Shown here one piece after another: positions 37,534-46,381 of a stretch of 64,000 nucleotides of DNA. The stretch lies in assembly GCA_016705955.1 (NCBI GenBank), contig JADJKO010000014.1, forward strand, positions 41,797 to 105,796, given 5' to 3'. The stretch's first letter is position 1; every line of letters begins with the position of its first letter. This DNA comes from Flavobacteriales bacterium. GTDB taxonomy: Bacteria > Bacteroidota > Bacteroidia > Flavobacteriales_F > PHOS-HE28. The notes beneath the pieces are model-generated. The model made no database searches. It was not told the DNA's origin and saw only the letters and a list, made by a program, of their open reading frames with translations. The position numbers were made by a program, and so were the translations under genes.

Positions 37534-40500
37534 TCAGCGCAGCAAGTACATCTTGCCGAATCCCTTGGTGAAGTATTGCGAGGCGCCGGACTCCCGGGTC
37601 TCGATCTCCTCGCCATTGATCTTCGCGAAGACGCGGTACAGGTACACCCCGCGCGCCAACCGATCGCCGAATTCATCGGTGCCATCCCACGCGAACTCGG
37701 TGATGTTCTTGCCCACGCGGATCGGGCCGAGCTCGTGCATGGGGATCTCCCGCACCACCTTGCCGGTCACGGTCATGATCTGCACCTTCATGTAGGTCGG
37801 GATCTCCGATCCGGTCAAGGTGAACACGAAGCGGGTGCTGGTGGTGAACGGGTTCGGATAGTTCAGGATCTCGGTGATGGTGCTGCGGTTGATCACCTCG
37901 AAACCGATCCGGTAATCGTTATCACCGCTGATGTTGTTGCTCAGATCCGATCCCCTGACGATCATCTGGTACTTGCCATCCGCCGAGAAGTCAGGGCGAT
38001 AATGGATGCATGCGATGTTGTCCGGGCCGGATGCCGGGATGAATTGGAGGATCTCCTCTCCGAGGCCGTTCCTGAACCAGATGCGTTCGGGATCCGTCGC
38101 GTTCGGGCGCTTCAGGAACACGCTGAACCTTGCCGTGTCGCCCGGTGAATCGAGTATGCGCAAGATGTTCTCATCATCCAAGCTGATGAGTATCTCCGGT
38201 CGTGCCGACACGATGTCGCCATCAAGGATGTGTCGTCCGTCGAAGGTGACATCGAGGATCGGGTTCTCCAGGTCCTGGTCCACTTCGAAGCGCCATTGTG
38301 CGATGTTGTTGAAGTGGTATTGCTCCAACTGGTGATAGCGACCCGTGGTGCTGTCGATCGGATTGGCCTCGAAGAGCAACGTGTTCCAACCGCCGAAACC
38401 GAGCGTGTTGAAATGCACGGTGTCGATCACCCATCCACCGGCTGGCAACGGTGCGTTCAGTTTGAAATGGATCGGGTGCCGTTGGTTGTTCCGGTCGATC
38501 AGCCACGCGCCGATCAGCAAGCTGTCCATGTCGAACTCGCTGATGTTCTGCACCGCCACCGCCACGGCGGCATCCTGGCCTTCCGCCCATCCTTCCAAGT
38601 CGTTGTACAAGCCCAGGGGCGGATGGATCGCGCACTCCGGCACGGGGCTGCTCAACAACTGCCACCGTTGCAACTGCGCCGGTTTCGCATCGCTGATGTT
38701 CGCGTCATGGAATCGCCCTTGGATCCGCAGCGTTGGATACTGTTGTGCATTGGCGACCGTGGACAGGTCGGGGAATGAATCCAACGGACTTTCCAGATCC
38801 AGCAACAACACGCCGACATTACTGCCGGGAGGGACGCCGTACAGTTTGATACGCGTACTGTCCAGCGCATCACTGGGCCGTTCATCCCAGAACAGCGCGT
38901 CCCAAGAGGTGGCCGGACCCGCGTCCATGGTGGTGATCACACCATCAGCGAATGCGGTGGGTACCCAAACGGAGAAATTCAGCACGTCCGTGATCGCCAC
39001 TCCAGCCGTGTCCCGGAAGGTCTCCGGAAATCCTTTGCGCACGTAGAAGGCGTACGGTACACTATCAGGCAAGGCATTCAGGCTGGTGACACCAAGTCCC
39101 GCCAGCGCAGGGATCAGTGATGGTGAATTGATGTTCGTTCCGAACTTATCCAAGTGCCGCCATGTGTACACGAGGATGTGGTGCCCGTCCGGTACTGCGT
39201 TGGTCAGCATGTTCTCCATGCCCGCCAATTCGGAAGCGACATTCGTGTGGAAAGAGAAGTACGCTTCCGGGCGGTTACGACAACAACCGGAACAGTTGCC
39301 GTTCCCGAAAATGTGATCCGGGTTGTAGATCGTGCCGTCCGCAGGATCCACCCAGTTCGTCTGCCAGCCTTCGAAGGTCACCGGATCGACGACCACCACA
39401 TGCCAAGCCGCAGGCCCGCACCCGCCGTAGTCCTGCGCCTGAAGGTCCAAGTACCAGCTGGTGATGGGGCCGCCCACATTGCCTTGTACGGTAGCGCGCA
39501 GGAGGCGTGACCCCTCCTCGAAATCGAAGTCGCGGCCCGGACGATCCCAGTTCACACCGGAGTAGCGATCGTTCTTGAACTGGAAAAAATGGGCCTGCCC
39601 CCAACCGCGTTTGTTCGCGATGTACTGGAACGAACGCTCGTACCAGTTGTAGCTGTTGTTGCCGGATGAAGCGCTATCGATGCTGCATCGCCAATAGAAC
39701 ACGGTGCTATCCTGCAAGGTGTTCAGGTTGAAGATGCCTTGCGGTTCCCAGGTCACCACGCCTCCGGGAGCGGTGGTGGTGAAGCTCTCCATCACCGGGC
39801 TGTTGTAGCTATCCGCTGTATCGATCTGGAACACGTAGGTGCGCATCGGGGCGAGCGGATCACCGGTGCTCGCCTTCAACGCCTGCTCCGGATCGGGCAC
39901 GATGGCGAAGTCATAGGGGTACACCGGCACCAGATCACCGCTGGTGATGAAGAGCGTGGCGCTGGTGATGTTGTTGGTAACCTCCACAAGCTCCGGGATC
40001 AGGTCCGGTTCACGATCCACCTTCACCGTGAATTGATTCACACCTTGGCCGCCACTGAACGCCAAGGTGGGCACACGGAAGTACGCGGTGTCACGGATGT
40101 ACACGCTATCCACGGTGGTGAAGAAGTTGAAGGTGTTGGTCCCCAAGCCGGTGTTGGTGCGTTGCAGTTCCACATTCACCACATCGTTGGTGGCCTTGCC
40201 GAGATTGCTCACCACCACGGCCACCGTGAAACTGTCCAGATCGGCTGTTACGTTCGGCGGATCGAAGAACACCTCTTCGGTCCTCACCGAGAAATCCGGA
40301 AGCGGATGCGTGTTCAAGGTCAATGTTGGATCACCCTCCAAGTGGAAGTTGTGGACGTTCCACATCATGGGGATGGTCGGCGTTTGCATCTGCGACATCA
40401 AGCCTGCGCTCTTGTAATGCTCCCCGATGCTCGCGCCGTAATTGGTGCGGGCGAAGCTCTCGTAGAAGTTACCCGTGTACGGCAAGAGGTAATTGGTGAA

Positions 40501-42690
40501 TCCCTGTTCGGTGGCGGCCAGGAAGGCGATGGGACCCACTTCGGGTTGCAACACCCATTGCTCGCTCGCGCTCTGTGAACCGTTCAAGTGGACGTTGCCG
40601 ATGTAGCATGAATTGCCGATCACCATCGGGTGCTTACCATGCCAGTTGTAGTTCTCCGGCTCGTCAATGGTGATGTCGAAACTCGCGGCGTAGGCATGCG
40701 CGAGGAAGGTCATCAGCGTCACGCCCTCATCCTCTATGAAATGGCGCACCGAATCGGCAGGTGCGGCACCGATGACACCGGAGGTGTTCCTCCGGAAGGG
40801 AATGACGTTCCCCCCGAACGCGGTGTCACTGGCGATCTGTCCGAGGTTGGCCAACAGTTGAGCGAGCCAAGCCTGGTCGTCCTGGTGGAACCCACCTGAG
40901 AAATGCAGGATGTTCTTCTGCCAAAGCGCCGGAGGTTGAGCTTCCGTTGCGCGCACCTTCGCCAAATAGGCCAGCACATCAGCGTTGGTATTCGCACTGA
41001 TGCGCCCCACCGGGATATCCATGCGGCGCGCATCGAAGTTGAGGCCGGTGGTGAAGCACTGGTCCGAACTCGGGTTCCCGAAGGTGGGCACCAAGGTGCG
41101 GGCATAGGCGCCATTGACATCGGGTCGCACGCTGGGCGCACCACTCGCGAACCCTGACCAGGTATTCACCGCTTTCCCTACCAGGAACAGCGCACGCGGA
41201 TCGGTGCTCCACGCGTCCAACAGGTGATCGCAGAACGAGCGGATCGCTCCGGCGTTCTTGGGCACACCTGCGCCATATTGATCATACAACTCGTCCACAT
41301 CGATCACCAAGGTGTTGTAGTGGTTCGGGCTTTCGTTCTGGCGGTAGTTCCCGTATGCCGTGGCGCCGTTCATCAGTGTGTGGTGCGTCACGATCAGCAT
41401 GGCCGAATCGATATCCAAGGCCCCGAAGTCGGTGAAGTAACCGGTAGGCGTGGCCATGCGCAAAGTGGTGATGGGCTGGATGGACTCCTGGGTGAAGGCG
41501 AAGGCACGCGTATCGGCAATGCCGGGAGCACGCGGGAAGAGCGCATGCCAAGCGGTGCCGAAGAAGGGTTCCATACGACGCACGGTATCGCCCCATGCAT
41601 ATACCACCGGCGTACCTGCAACGCCGCTGAGATCCAGACGGACGATCGGGCCTGTTCCGTCGTTCGGCACCTCCATCATCAACGCGCTGATGCCGCCCAT
41701 GTTCAATGTCCGGGCGTACCGGATATGCACATTATTGACCGCCTGCCAATCGAGATATTGTGGGCTCCAATTGGCGAGTGGCAGGTCATGCGGCACACCG
41801 AATCGAACGGTCGTTGTAGGCCCTACCCAATCCCCCGGCATATCGAAGGTCCCGCGCATGGTACGCGCACCGTTGAAGGCTGTATCCACCATCACCTGGG
41901 CAAGCCCCGGTCCCGCATACAGCCGCAGGTGATGGTCCGCTTGGCTCACCACTCCGGTCACGCCCATGCCGATGCTCGTCGTCTTCACACGGGCAAGTGG
42001 TACACCCAGGCCGATGAATGCTTCGGGGGTGAGCACAGTTACATCCATGAATTGTTCCGCCGCCGGTGCGGTATTGAACACCATCGGCCCGGCGAATCCT
42101 TCAGCTTCCAACATCAGCGCAGGCGTACCCGGTATGCCTTGGCCCCCCAACCAGGTATCAATGAAGCCCACGAGGTAGTTGTCGCTGTACACGCGCGTGG
42201 TTTCGCTCCACACCCATGGCCGTGGTGTACCCGCAGCGACCTCATTGTTCGAATAGGACACCATGTGCATGGCCGGTGCCTGTTCATCCCACGTGAGGAA
42301 GTAGCGCACGGTGTCGTTGTAAAGGCTGTAGTCCGGGTTCGGGTCGGCATCCGGGAACGGATACATCCGGCGGTCCACCATGCCATCCGCTTTCTCCGCG
42401 CGGAATTCGATGAAGTCGCCGCTGTTGAATTCGCCGTCCGCTTCACCCTGCACATATACTGGTACTTGCTGCTCCTTGCCGAAGAGCATGAGGTGGCGCG
42501 GATCCACTGAAGTGACCGGGAACCCCGCTTGCGCGAGTGCGGCGGAGTCAATGCGATAGACGCCATCCGCGTACACCTCGAATTTCCAGTACTGGCGGCC
42601 GTGGTCGATCCATTCGTTCCCGTAACCCAGCTGGGCACAGGCCGAAGTGGCTGATCCGATCAAGACAGCGAACAGTACCGGTCTCCTCAT
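37534..42690 (-). CDS. Large gingipain-like C25 cysteine peptidase with T9SS-type C-terminus
   Basis: Exported 1718-residue protein. Signal peptide: MRRPVLFAVLIGSATSACAQ. The C25 domain spans about residues 430-790; the catalytic pair is probably His665 in MTFLAHAYAASFDI and Cys695 in VIGNSCYIGNVHLNG. A CARDB-like domain follows (DSFTVAVVVSNLGKATNDVV). The last 110 residues start NYPNPFTTSTRFVFTLTG and contain VQIMTVTGKVVREIPMHE and FAWDGTDEFGDRLARGVYLY. This tail resembles the C-terminus of large C25 proteins in Bacteroidota. It is a candidate T9SS sortase-like or secreted peptidase; the much greater length argues against calling it PorU itself. The ATG overlaps the PorV/PorQ-family gene stop. 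Confidence 0.8.
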   Translation of the reverse strand: MRRPVLFAVLIGSATSACAQLGYGNEWIDHGRQYWKFEVYADGVYRIDSAALAQAGFPVTSVDPRHLMLFGKEQQVPVYVQGEADGEFNSGDFIEFRAEKADGMVDRRMYPFPDADPNPDYSLYNDTVRYFLTWDEQAPAMHMVSYSNNEVAAGTPRPWVWSETTRVYSDNYLVGFIDTWLGGQGIPGTPALMLEAEGFAGPMVFNTAPAAEQFMDVTVLTPEAFIGLGVPLARVKTTSIGMGVTGVVSQADHHLRLYAGPGLAQVMVDTAFNGARTMRGTFDMPGDWVGPTTTVRFGVPHDLPLANWSPQYLDWQAVNNVHIRYARTLNMGGISALMMEVPNDGTGPIVRLDLSGVAGTPVVYAWGDTVRRMEPFFGTAWHALFPRAPGIADTRAFAFTQESIQPITTLRMATPTGYFTDFGALDIDSAMLIVTHHTLMNGATAYGNYRQNESPNHYNTLVIDVDELYDQYGAGVPKNAGAIRSFCDHLLDAWSTDPRALFLVGKAVNTWSGFASGAPSVRPDVNGAYARTLVPTFGNPSSDQCFTTGLNFDARRMDIPVGRISANTNADVLAYLAKVRATEAQPPALWQKNILHFSGGFHQDDQAWLAQLLANLGQIASDTAFGGNVIPFRRNTSGVIGAAPADSVRHFIEDEGVTLMTFLAHAYAASFDITIDEPENYNWHGKHPMVIGNSCYIGNVHLNGSQSASEQWVLQPEVGPIAFLAATEQGFTNYLLPYTGNFYESFARTNYGASIGEHYKSAGLMSQMQTPTIPMMWNVHNFHLEGDPTLTLNTHPLPDFSVRTEEVFFDPPNVTADLDSFTVAVVVSNLGKATNDVVNVELQRTNTGLGTNTFNFFTTVDSVYIRDTAYFRVPTLAFSGGQGVNQFTVKVDREPDLIPELVEVTNNITSATLFITSGDLVPVYPYDFAIVPDPEQALKASTGDPLAPMRTYVFQIDTADSYNSPVMESFTTTAPGGVVTWEPQGIFNLNTLQDSTVFYWRCSIDSASSGNNSYNWYERSFQYIANKRGWGQAHFFQFKNDRYSGVNWDRPGRDFDFEEGSRLLRATVQGNVGGPITSWYLDLQAQDYGGCGPAAWHVVVVDPVTFEGWQTNWVDPADGTIYNPDHIFGNGNCSGCCRNRPEAYFSFHTNVASELAGMENMLTNAVPDGHHILVYTWRHLDKFGTNINSPSLIPALAGLGVTSLNALPDSVPYAFYVRKGFPETFRDTAGVAITDVLNFSVWVPTAFADGVITTMDAGPATSWDALFWDERPSDALDSTRIKLYGVPPGSNVGVLLLDLESPLDSFPDLSTVANAQQYPTLRIQGRFHDANISDAKPAQLQRWQLLSSPVPECAIHPPLGLYNDLEGWAEGQDAAVAVAVQNISEFDMDSLLIGAWLIDRNNQRHPIHFKLNAPLPAGGWVIDTVHFNTLGFGGWNTLLFEANPIDSTTGRYHQLEQYHFNNIAQWRFEVDQDLENPILDVTFDGRHILDGDIVSARPEILISLDDENILRILDSPGDTARFSVFLKRPNATDPERIWFRNGLGEEILQFIPASGPDNIACIHYRPDFSADGKYQMIVRGSDLSNNISGDNDYRIGFEVINRSTITEILNYPNPFTTSTRFVFTLTGSEIPTYMKVQIMTVTGKVVREIPMHELGPIRVGKNITEFAWDGTDEFGDRLARGVYLYRVFAKINGEEIETRESGASQYFTKGFGKMYLLR

Positions 42691-43787
42691 GAGGACGGTC
42701 GTTTGAAGAGGTCGAACTTCAACGAGAAAATGTTGGAGTAGAGCGCCACGCTGTTGTCCCCGATATCGGTGAGCGCGTAGTCCAACGAAAGGCTCTTGAT
42801 CTTCAGGCCGATGCCGATGTTCGGCTGGATGGAAAGCTGCTTGTCCCCGGCGGTGTTCGTAACGTATTGCATGTTGCTGATACCCGTGCGCACGTACACG
42901 ATGTTCGCGTAGCCTAGTTCCAGTCCGATGCGTGGATCGGTACTGATCAGGCTCGACTTGATCAACGTATTCCGTTTGCCATCGAACGTATTTTCCAGAT
43001 CAACAGCCGCCAGCAGATTGAACTTCTTCCCGAAACTGAACTGGCGCACCGCACCGAGCATCAAGCGCGGCAAAGTCACCTCCACACTGTTCGCGGGGAT
43101 CTCGTTGCCCGTTTGGGTGAACACATCAATGGTGCGCTGATCGAGTGTGTAGCTCCATGCGTTGAAGGTGCCCGTGACATCGCGCGCCACCGCGCTGAAG
43201 TGCCACTGGTCCATGTCGTACTGCGCACCGGCATCGAGGCCAAAGCCCCAGGCTTTTCCGAATTCACCCACGCGGCGGTAGATCACCTTGGCATTGCCAC
43301 CTACGCGCAATCCGGGTACGCGCAGTTTGCGCGCATAGCTGATGATGAAGGCGTGGTCCGCGCTGCTGAATGTGGTGATGCGGTCGTAGTCGATGTTGCC
43401 CGAGGGATCGATCAGGTCGATGGTGTTCGGGATGTTGTCGATGCCGAAACGGATGAACGAGAAGCCGATGGTGCTGAGCGAATCGATCGGCTTGGCCAAG
43501 CCTACGTAGTCGTACTTGGCGATGCCCGCGAAGTATTCGCTGTGCATCACGCCCACTTGCAGGTCGCCCTTCACCCCCAGCAGTCCGGCCGGGTTCCAGT
43601 AGCCGCTGGTCACGTCGTTCACCGCGGCGGTGTACGCGCTGCCCATGCCCAACGCACGTGCGCCCACGCCGATGGCCAGGAACTCGTTGCTGTACTTGGG
43701 CGCATCCTGTGCAACCACACCTCCGGCAAGGAGGCATCCGATCACAACCCACGGGCTGCGCATTCCCTTCAAACTCACGGTTTTCAT
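42687..43787 (-). CDS. PorV/PorQ-family outer-membrane barrel protein
   Basis: Likely FadL-like outer-membrane beta-barrel. Signal peptide SPWVVIGCLLAGGVVAQ is followed by NEFLAIGVGARALGMGSAYT and AVNDVTSGYWNPAGLLGVKG, the family signature of the UPF0164/PorV-PorQ group. Many amphipathic strands follow and the C-terminus IFSLKFDLFKRPS would close the barrel. It lacks obvious PorV-specific features, so only the family is called. It is first in a two-gene operon with the C25 peptidase, overlapping it by four bases; the pair is likely to act together at the outer membrane. Confidence 0.8.
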   Translation of the reverse strand: MKTVSLKGMRSPWVVIGCLLAGGVVAQDAPKYSNEFLAIGVGARALGMGSAYTAAVNDVTSGYWNPAGLLGVKGDLQVGVMHSEYFAGIAKYDYVGLAKPIDSLSTIGFSFIRFGIDNIPNTIDLIDPSGNIDYDRITTFSSADHAFIISYARKLRVPGLRVGGNAKVIYRRVGEFGKAWGFGLDAGAQYDMDQWHFSAVARDVTGTFNAWSYTLDQRTIDVFTQTGNEIPANSVEVTLPRLMLGAVRQFSFGKKFNLLAAVDLENTFDGKRNTLIKSSLISTDPRIGLELGYANIVYVRTGISNMQYVTNTAGDKQLSIQPNIGIGLKIKSLSLDYALTDIGDNSVALYSNIFSLKFDLFKRPSS

Positions 43788-43840
43788 TCGATCATGGTTA
43801 TGACGCAGCTTCCAACGGCAGGTGGCCCCGATCATTGCCC

Positions 43841-43848
43841 CGAAATTA
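43841..43848 (-). promoter_or_regulatory. Possible -7 box for the PorV/PorQ-C25 operon
   Basis: Minus-strand TAATTTCG, one base from TAnnTTTG, lies 53 bases upstream of the PorV/PorQ start in the gap with pssA. Confidence 0.3.
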
Positions 43849-43867
43849 TCCCAACTTCGGCCCGTTG

Positions 43868-44674
43868 ATGCACCGACTGCCAAGGATACCCGACATTCTT
43901 ACCACGGCGAACCTATCCTGCGGCGTCGCTTCCATCCTGCTGGCCTCCCAAGGACAGCTAACATGGGCGTGTTGGCTGGTGTTCGCCGGGGCGGCCTTCG
44001 ATGTGCTGGACGGGTGGGCGGCCCGTGCCCTCGGCGGGGGCAGCGAGTTCGGCAAACAGCTGGACAGCCTTGCGGATATGGTGACGTTCGGGGTGGCGCC
44101 GGGGATGCTCTTGTGGTGTACAATCGGATCAAGGCACTTGCTCGATGGGAGCTGGAACCTTGGCGATTTGATGTGGATGCATCACGATGGTTGGGGCATG
44201 GCAACTCTTCCCTATTCAGCGTTCGTGATCCCCATCGCCTCGGCCTGGCGATTGGCCAAGTTCAACATTGACACCCGGCAATCGACCGGCTTTCTGGGGT
44301 TGCCAACTCCAGCGAACGCCCTGTTCTGGGCTAGCGTACCGCTTGGTATCGGGTCCAACTTTGTCCCTGGTGTTACGGGTCTTGCGGCACCTGGGTGGAC
44401 CAGCATTCGCGACTTGATGGGCGACTCGGTCCAGCAGTACCCTGTTCTTCTGTTGATGGTCAGCGTGCTTCTCGGCGGTCTCATGCTTTCGGAACTCCCC
44501 CTACCCTCCCTCAAGTTCAAACACATGAAGTGGAAGGGCAACGAAGTGATCTACTGCCTACTGGCAACCGGCCTCTGCCTACTTCTTCTCTACGGCATCC
44601 TCGCTGTTCCGCTGATCCTACTTTTGTACCTGCTCAGCCCGTTGTGGGGCAGGCTCTTCCCAAAAACCCAATGA
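43868..44674 (+). CDS. pssA: CDP-diacylglycerol-serine O-phosphatidyltransferase
   Basis: Makes phosphatidylserine, precursor of phosphatidylethanolamine, at the inner membrane. The CDP-alcohol phosphatidyltransferase motif is complete: Asp48-Gly49, Ala52-Arg53, Gly62, Asp66 and Asp70 in VLDGWAARALGGGSEFGKQL and following residues. Multiple membrane helices (CLLLLYGILAVPLILLLYLL near the end). At 268 residues it belongs to the membrane-integral PssA type found in Bacteroidota. Divergent from the PorV/PorQ gene. Confidence 0.9.
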   Translation: MHRLPRIPDILTTANLSCGVASILLASQGQLTWACWLVFAGAAFDVLDGWAARALGGGSEFGKQLDSLADMVTFGVAPGMLLWCTIGSRHLLDGSWNLGDLMWMHHDGWGMATLPYSAFVIPIASAWRLAKFNIDTRQSTGFLGLPTPANALFWASVPLGIGSNFVPGVTGLAAPGWTSIRDLMGDSVQQYPVLLLMVSVLLGGLMLSELPLPSLKFKHMKWKGNEVIYCLLATGLCLLLLYGILAVPLILLLYLLSPLWGRLFPKTQ

Positions 44675-44679
44675 ATCTT

Positions 44680-44750
44680 ACCGCAAAGAGCACAAAGCAC
44701 ACGAAGGGATCCACGCATTCCCCTTTGTGTCCTTCGCGTCCTTTGCGGTA
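44680..44750. repeat. Inverted repeat with ACCGCAAAG heptad arms
   Basis: Left arm TACCGCAAAGAGCACAAAGC (continuing to CGAAGGG) and a right arm ending CGTCCTTTGCGGTA are roughly 80% complementary over 30 bases. The element fills the pssA-purS gap up to ten bases before the purS ATG. It shares the ACCGCAAAG core with an element near 63017. Confidence 0.65.
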
Positions 44751-44759
44751 CCTCCTCCC

Positions 44760-45017
44760 ATGAAGAACTACCGCGCCTCCATTGATGTGATGCCCCACGA
44801 CAACCTGCTGGACCCGCAAGGCAAGGCGGTAAGCGGCAGCATGCAGAACCTCGGCCTGCCCGAGATCACCGGCGTGCGCATCGGCAAGCACATCACCCTG
44901 CACGTGGAGGCCACCGACAAGAAAGCCGCCGAAGCCAAGGTGGACGAGGCGTGCAAGAAGTTGCTGGCGAACCAGATCATGGAGAAGTTCTCGTTCTCCG
45001 TGGAGGAGGTGGGGTGA
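44760..45017 (+). CDS. purS: Phosphoribosylformylglycinamidine synthase subunit PurS
   Basis: Small structural subunit of the PurSQL complex in purine synthesis. The 85 residues begin MKNYRASIDVMPHDNLLDPQ, continue with GKAVSGSMQNLGLPEITGVR and IGKHITLHVEATDKKAAEAK, and end NQIMEKFSFSVEEVG, all typical of PurS. The start is the first ATG after the upstream inverted repeat. purL and purQ are not in the window. Confidence 0.92.
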   Translation: MKNYRASIDVMPHDNLLDPQGKAVSGSMQNLGLPEITGVRIGKHITLHVEATDKKAAEAKVDEACKKLLANQIMEKFSFSVEEVG

Positions 45018-45030
45018 TCCTCACACGGAC

Positions 45031-45134
45031 GTCACGCCGGGCGACGTGTTGCTAGTGCGCTGGAGACCCGGCGTCTCACGAAAGGCTTTAGGAGAGACGC
45101 CGGATAGACCGCTACGCGGATCTTCCGGCGTGAC
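45031..45134. repeat. Nested inverted-repeat element (REP-like)
   Basis: The outer arms GTCACGCCGG and CCGGCGTGAC enclose inner arms CCCGGCGTCTC and GAGACGCCGG around an AC-rich loop. A second CGCTACGCG palindrome lies inside. The about 100-base element fills the gap between purS and the next promoter. It could form a multi-branched hairpin. Confidence 0.65.
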
Positions 45135-45147
45135 GCGATGCTAGAAG

Positions 45148-45155
45148 TATGTTTG
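45148..45155 (+). promoter_or_regulatory. -7 box overlapping the longer start of the next gene
   Basis: TATGTTTG is an exact TAnnTTTG match ending five bases before the chosen ATG. It contains the upstream in-frame ATG, which would therefore not be transcribed. Confidence 0.45.
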
Positions 45156-45160
45156 TTCAC

Positions 45161-46381
45161 ATGACCGAGGGACGCGCTCTCCGCAACAGCGTCCTGCTCG
45201 GGCTCGTGTTATCCGCGTTCTCGCTCGCGCTGCATTTCGCACCTGTTTGGGTGACGATGCTGAACCGGGGCGCACAGACCTGGGATGGTGAGCTGCTTGC
45301 CAAGGACTACATCGAGACGATGATCGATGAGCACCGCTCGGGGTCGGACATTTCCTTTCGCCGCCGACCGTTGACCACTTGGTGCGTGGATACACTTCAT
45401 GAGGTCGGGATACCACCGAAGGCAGGATTCATCGGGCTGGGATTCCTTCTCTTCTTCGTTGCCGGACTACTGGTGTTCCGATCGGCGGTCTCGCTGGGAT
45501 CAACGAACGGGCAAGCGTTGGTCGCGCAAGGCTTCTTCCACTTGTCGCCCACGGTCCTCTTCGCGTGGTTCGATCCGATGTACACCTACGACGAGCCGAT
45601 CCAGTACGTAGCGCTGATCGGTGCATTGCTCGCTGCTCAGAGCGGCAGGACGTTGGGCTGCATTGCGCCGTTCACCATCGCGACGGTCGCACACGAGACC
45701 AGTTTGTTGTTCGTCCCAGCCGTGTACTTGCTCCTGCGTGACGATAAGCGACGCGCATTCATGATCATCGGCACGACGTGTTTGCTCTTCGCCGCCTTCC
45801 TCTTCTTCTACTTGCCGCAGGTCGGGATCGTGGGTGCATCGGCAACGGATGCGATCGCTCGCCTTGGCACCATCACGTTCAACTTCAGCAGTTGGACCAT
45901 GACCATTGAAACGGCGTCCTACTTGGTGATGACGCTCGCGCTACCGGCATTCCTTCTGTGGCGGTTCGGCCGGAGCAGCGCGTGTTCACCTACGGACAGG
46001 ATCTGGTTGCGCGCGTTCTGGATCACGCTCCTCCTGAACACTGCGCTCGTCCTGATCGCCGCGAAGGCGCGTGAGGCGCGCGTGCTCGCGCTACCGCTAT
46101 TGCTCGGATGGCCGTTGATCGGCAAAGCACTTTTCGCGGAAGCGGAACGTCATGGTGGTTGGCGATCGATGCTCGCGGTGCTCCGAGGACCACGACTCGC
46201 GCTGACCCTCGCGTTGGTCACCGCTGGCACCTACTTCGGTATCCGCAAAGCGTTCGTGCTTTCAACAGGCATCCCGCAGGACAACCTGTACCACGAATAC
46301 TACACGGTCTCGTTCGTGATCATCGTGGCCCTGCTCTACCTCGACAGGCACCGGGAGTCGTCAGATCTTCGCGCGTCGTAG
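45161..46381 (+). CDS. Polytopic membrane protein of unknown function
   Basis: About 406 residues with eight or more hydrophobic helices, for example RNSVLLGLVLSAFSLALHFA, FLLFFVAGLLVFRSAVSL, TTCLLFAAFLFFYLPQVGIV and RLALTLALVTAGTYFGIRKA. A charged periplasmic loop contains DGELLAKDYIETMIDEHRSG; the RRRPLT region resembles some GT-C-type membrane glycosyltransferases, but no catalytic motif is clear. The upstream ATG at 45149 lies inside a promoter box, so the next ATG is preferred. It overlaps the convergent lptB end by 21 bases. Confidence 0.72.
   Translation: MTEGRALRNSVLLGLVLSAFSLALHFAPVWVTMLNRGAQTWDGELLAKDYIETMIDEHRSGSDISFRRRPLTTWCVDTLHEVGIPPKAGFIGLGFLLFFVAGLLVFRSAVSLGSTNGQALVAQGFFHLSPTVLFAWFDPMYTYDEPIQYVALIGALLAAQSGRTLGCIAPFTIATVAHETSLLFVPAVYLLLRDDKRRAFMIIGTTCLLFAAFLFFYLPQVGIVGASATDAIARLGTITFNFSSWTMTIETASYLVMTLALPAFLLWRFGRSSACSPTDRIWLRAFWITLLLNTALVLIAAKAREARVLALPLLLGWPLIGKALFAEAERHGGWRSMLAVLRGPRLALTLALVTAGTYFGIRKAFVLSTGIPQDNLYHEYYTVSFVIIVALLYLDRHRESSDLRAS

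Noticed and set aside
37534..42690. Calling the C25 peptidase PorU
   Set aside because: It is much longer than PorU, with a CARDB domain and a different His motif (AHA); only the C25 family is supported.
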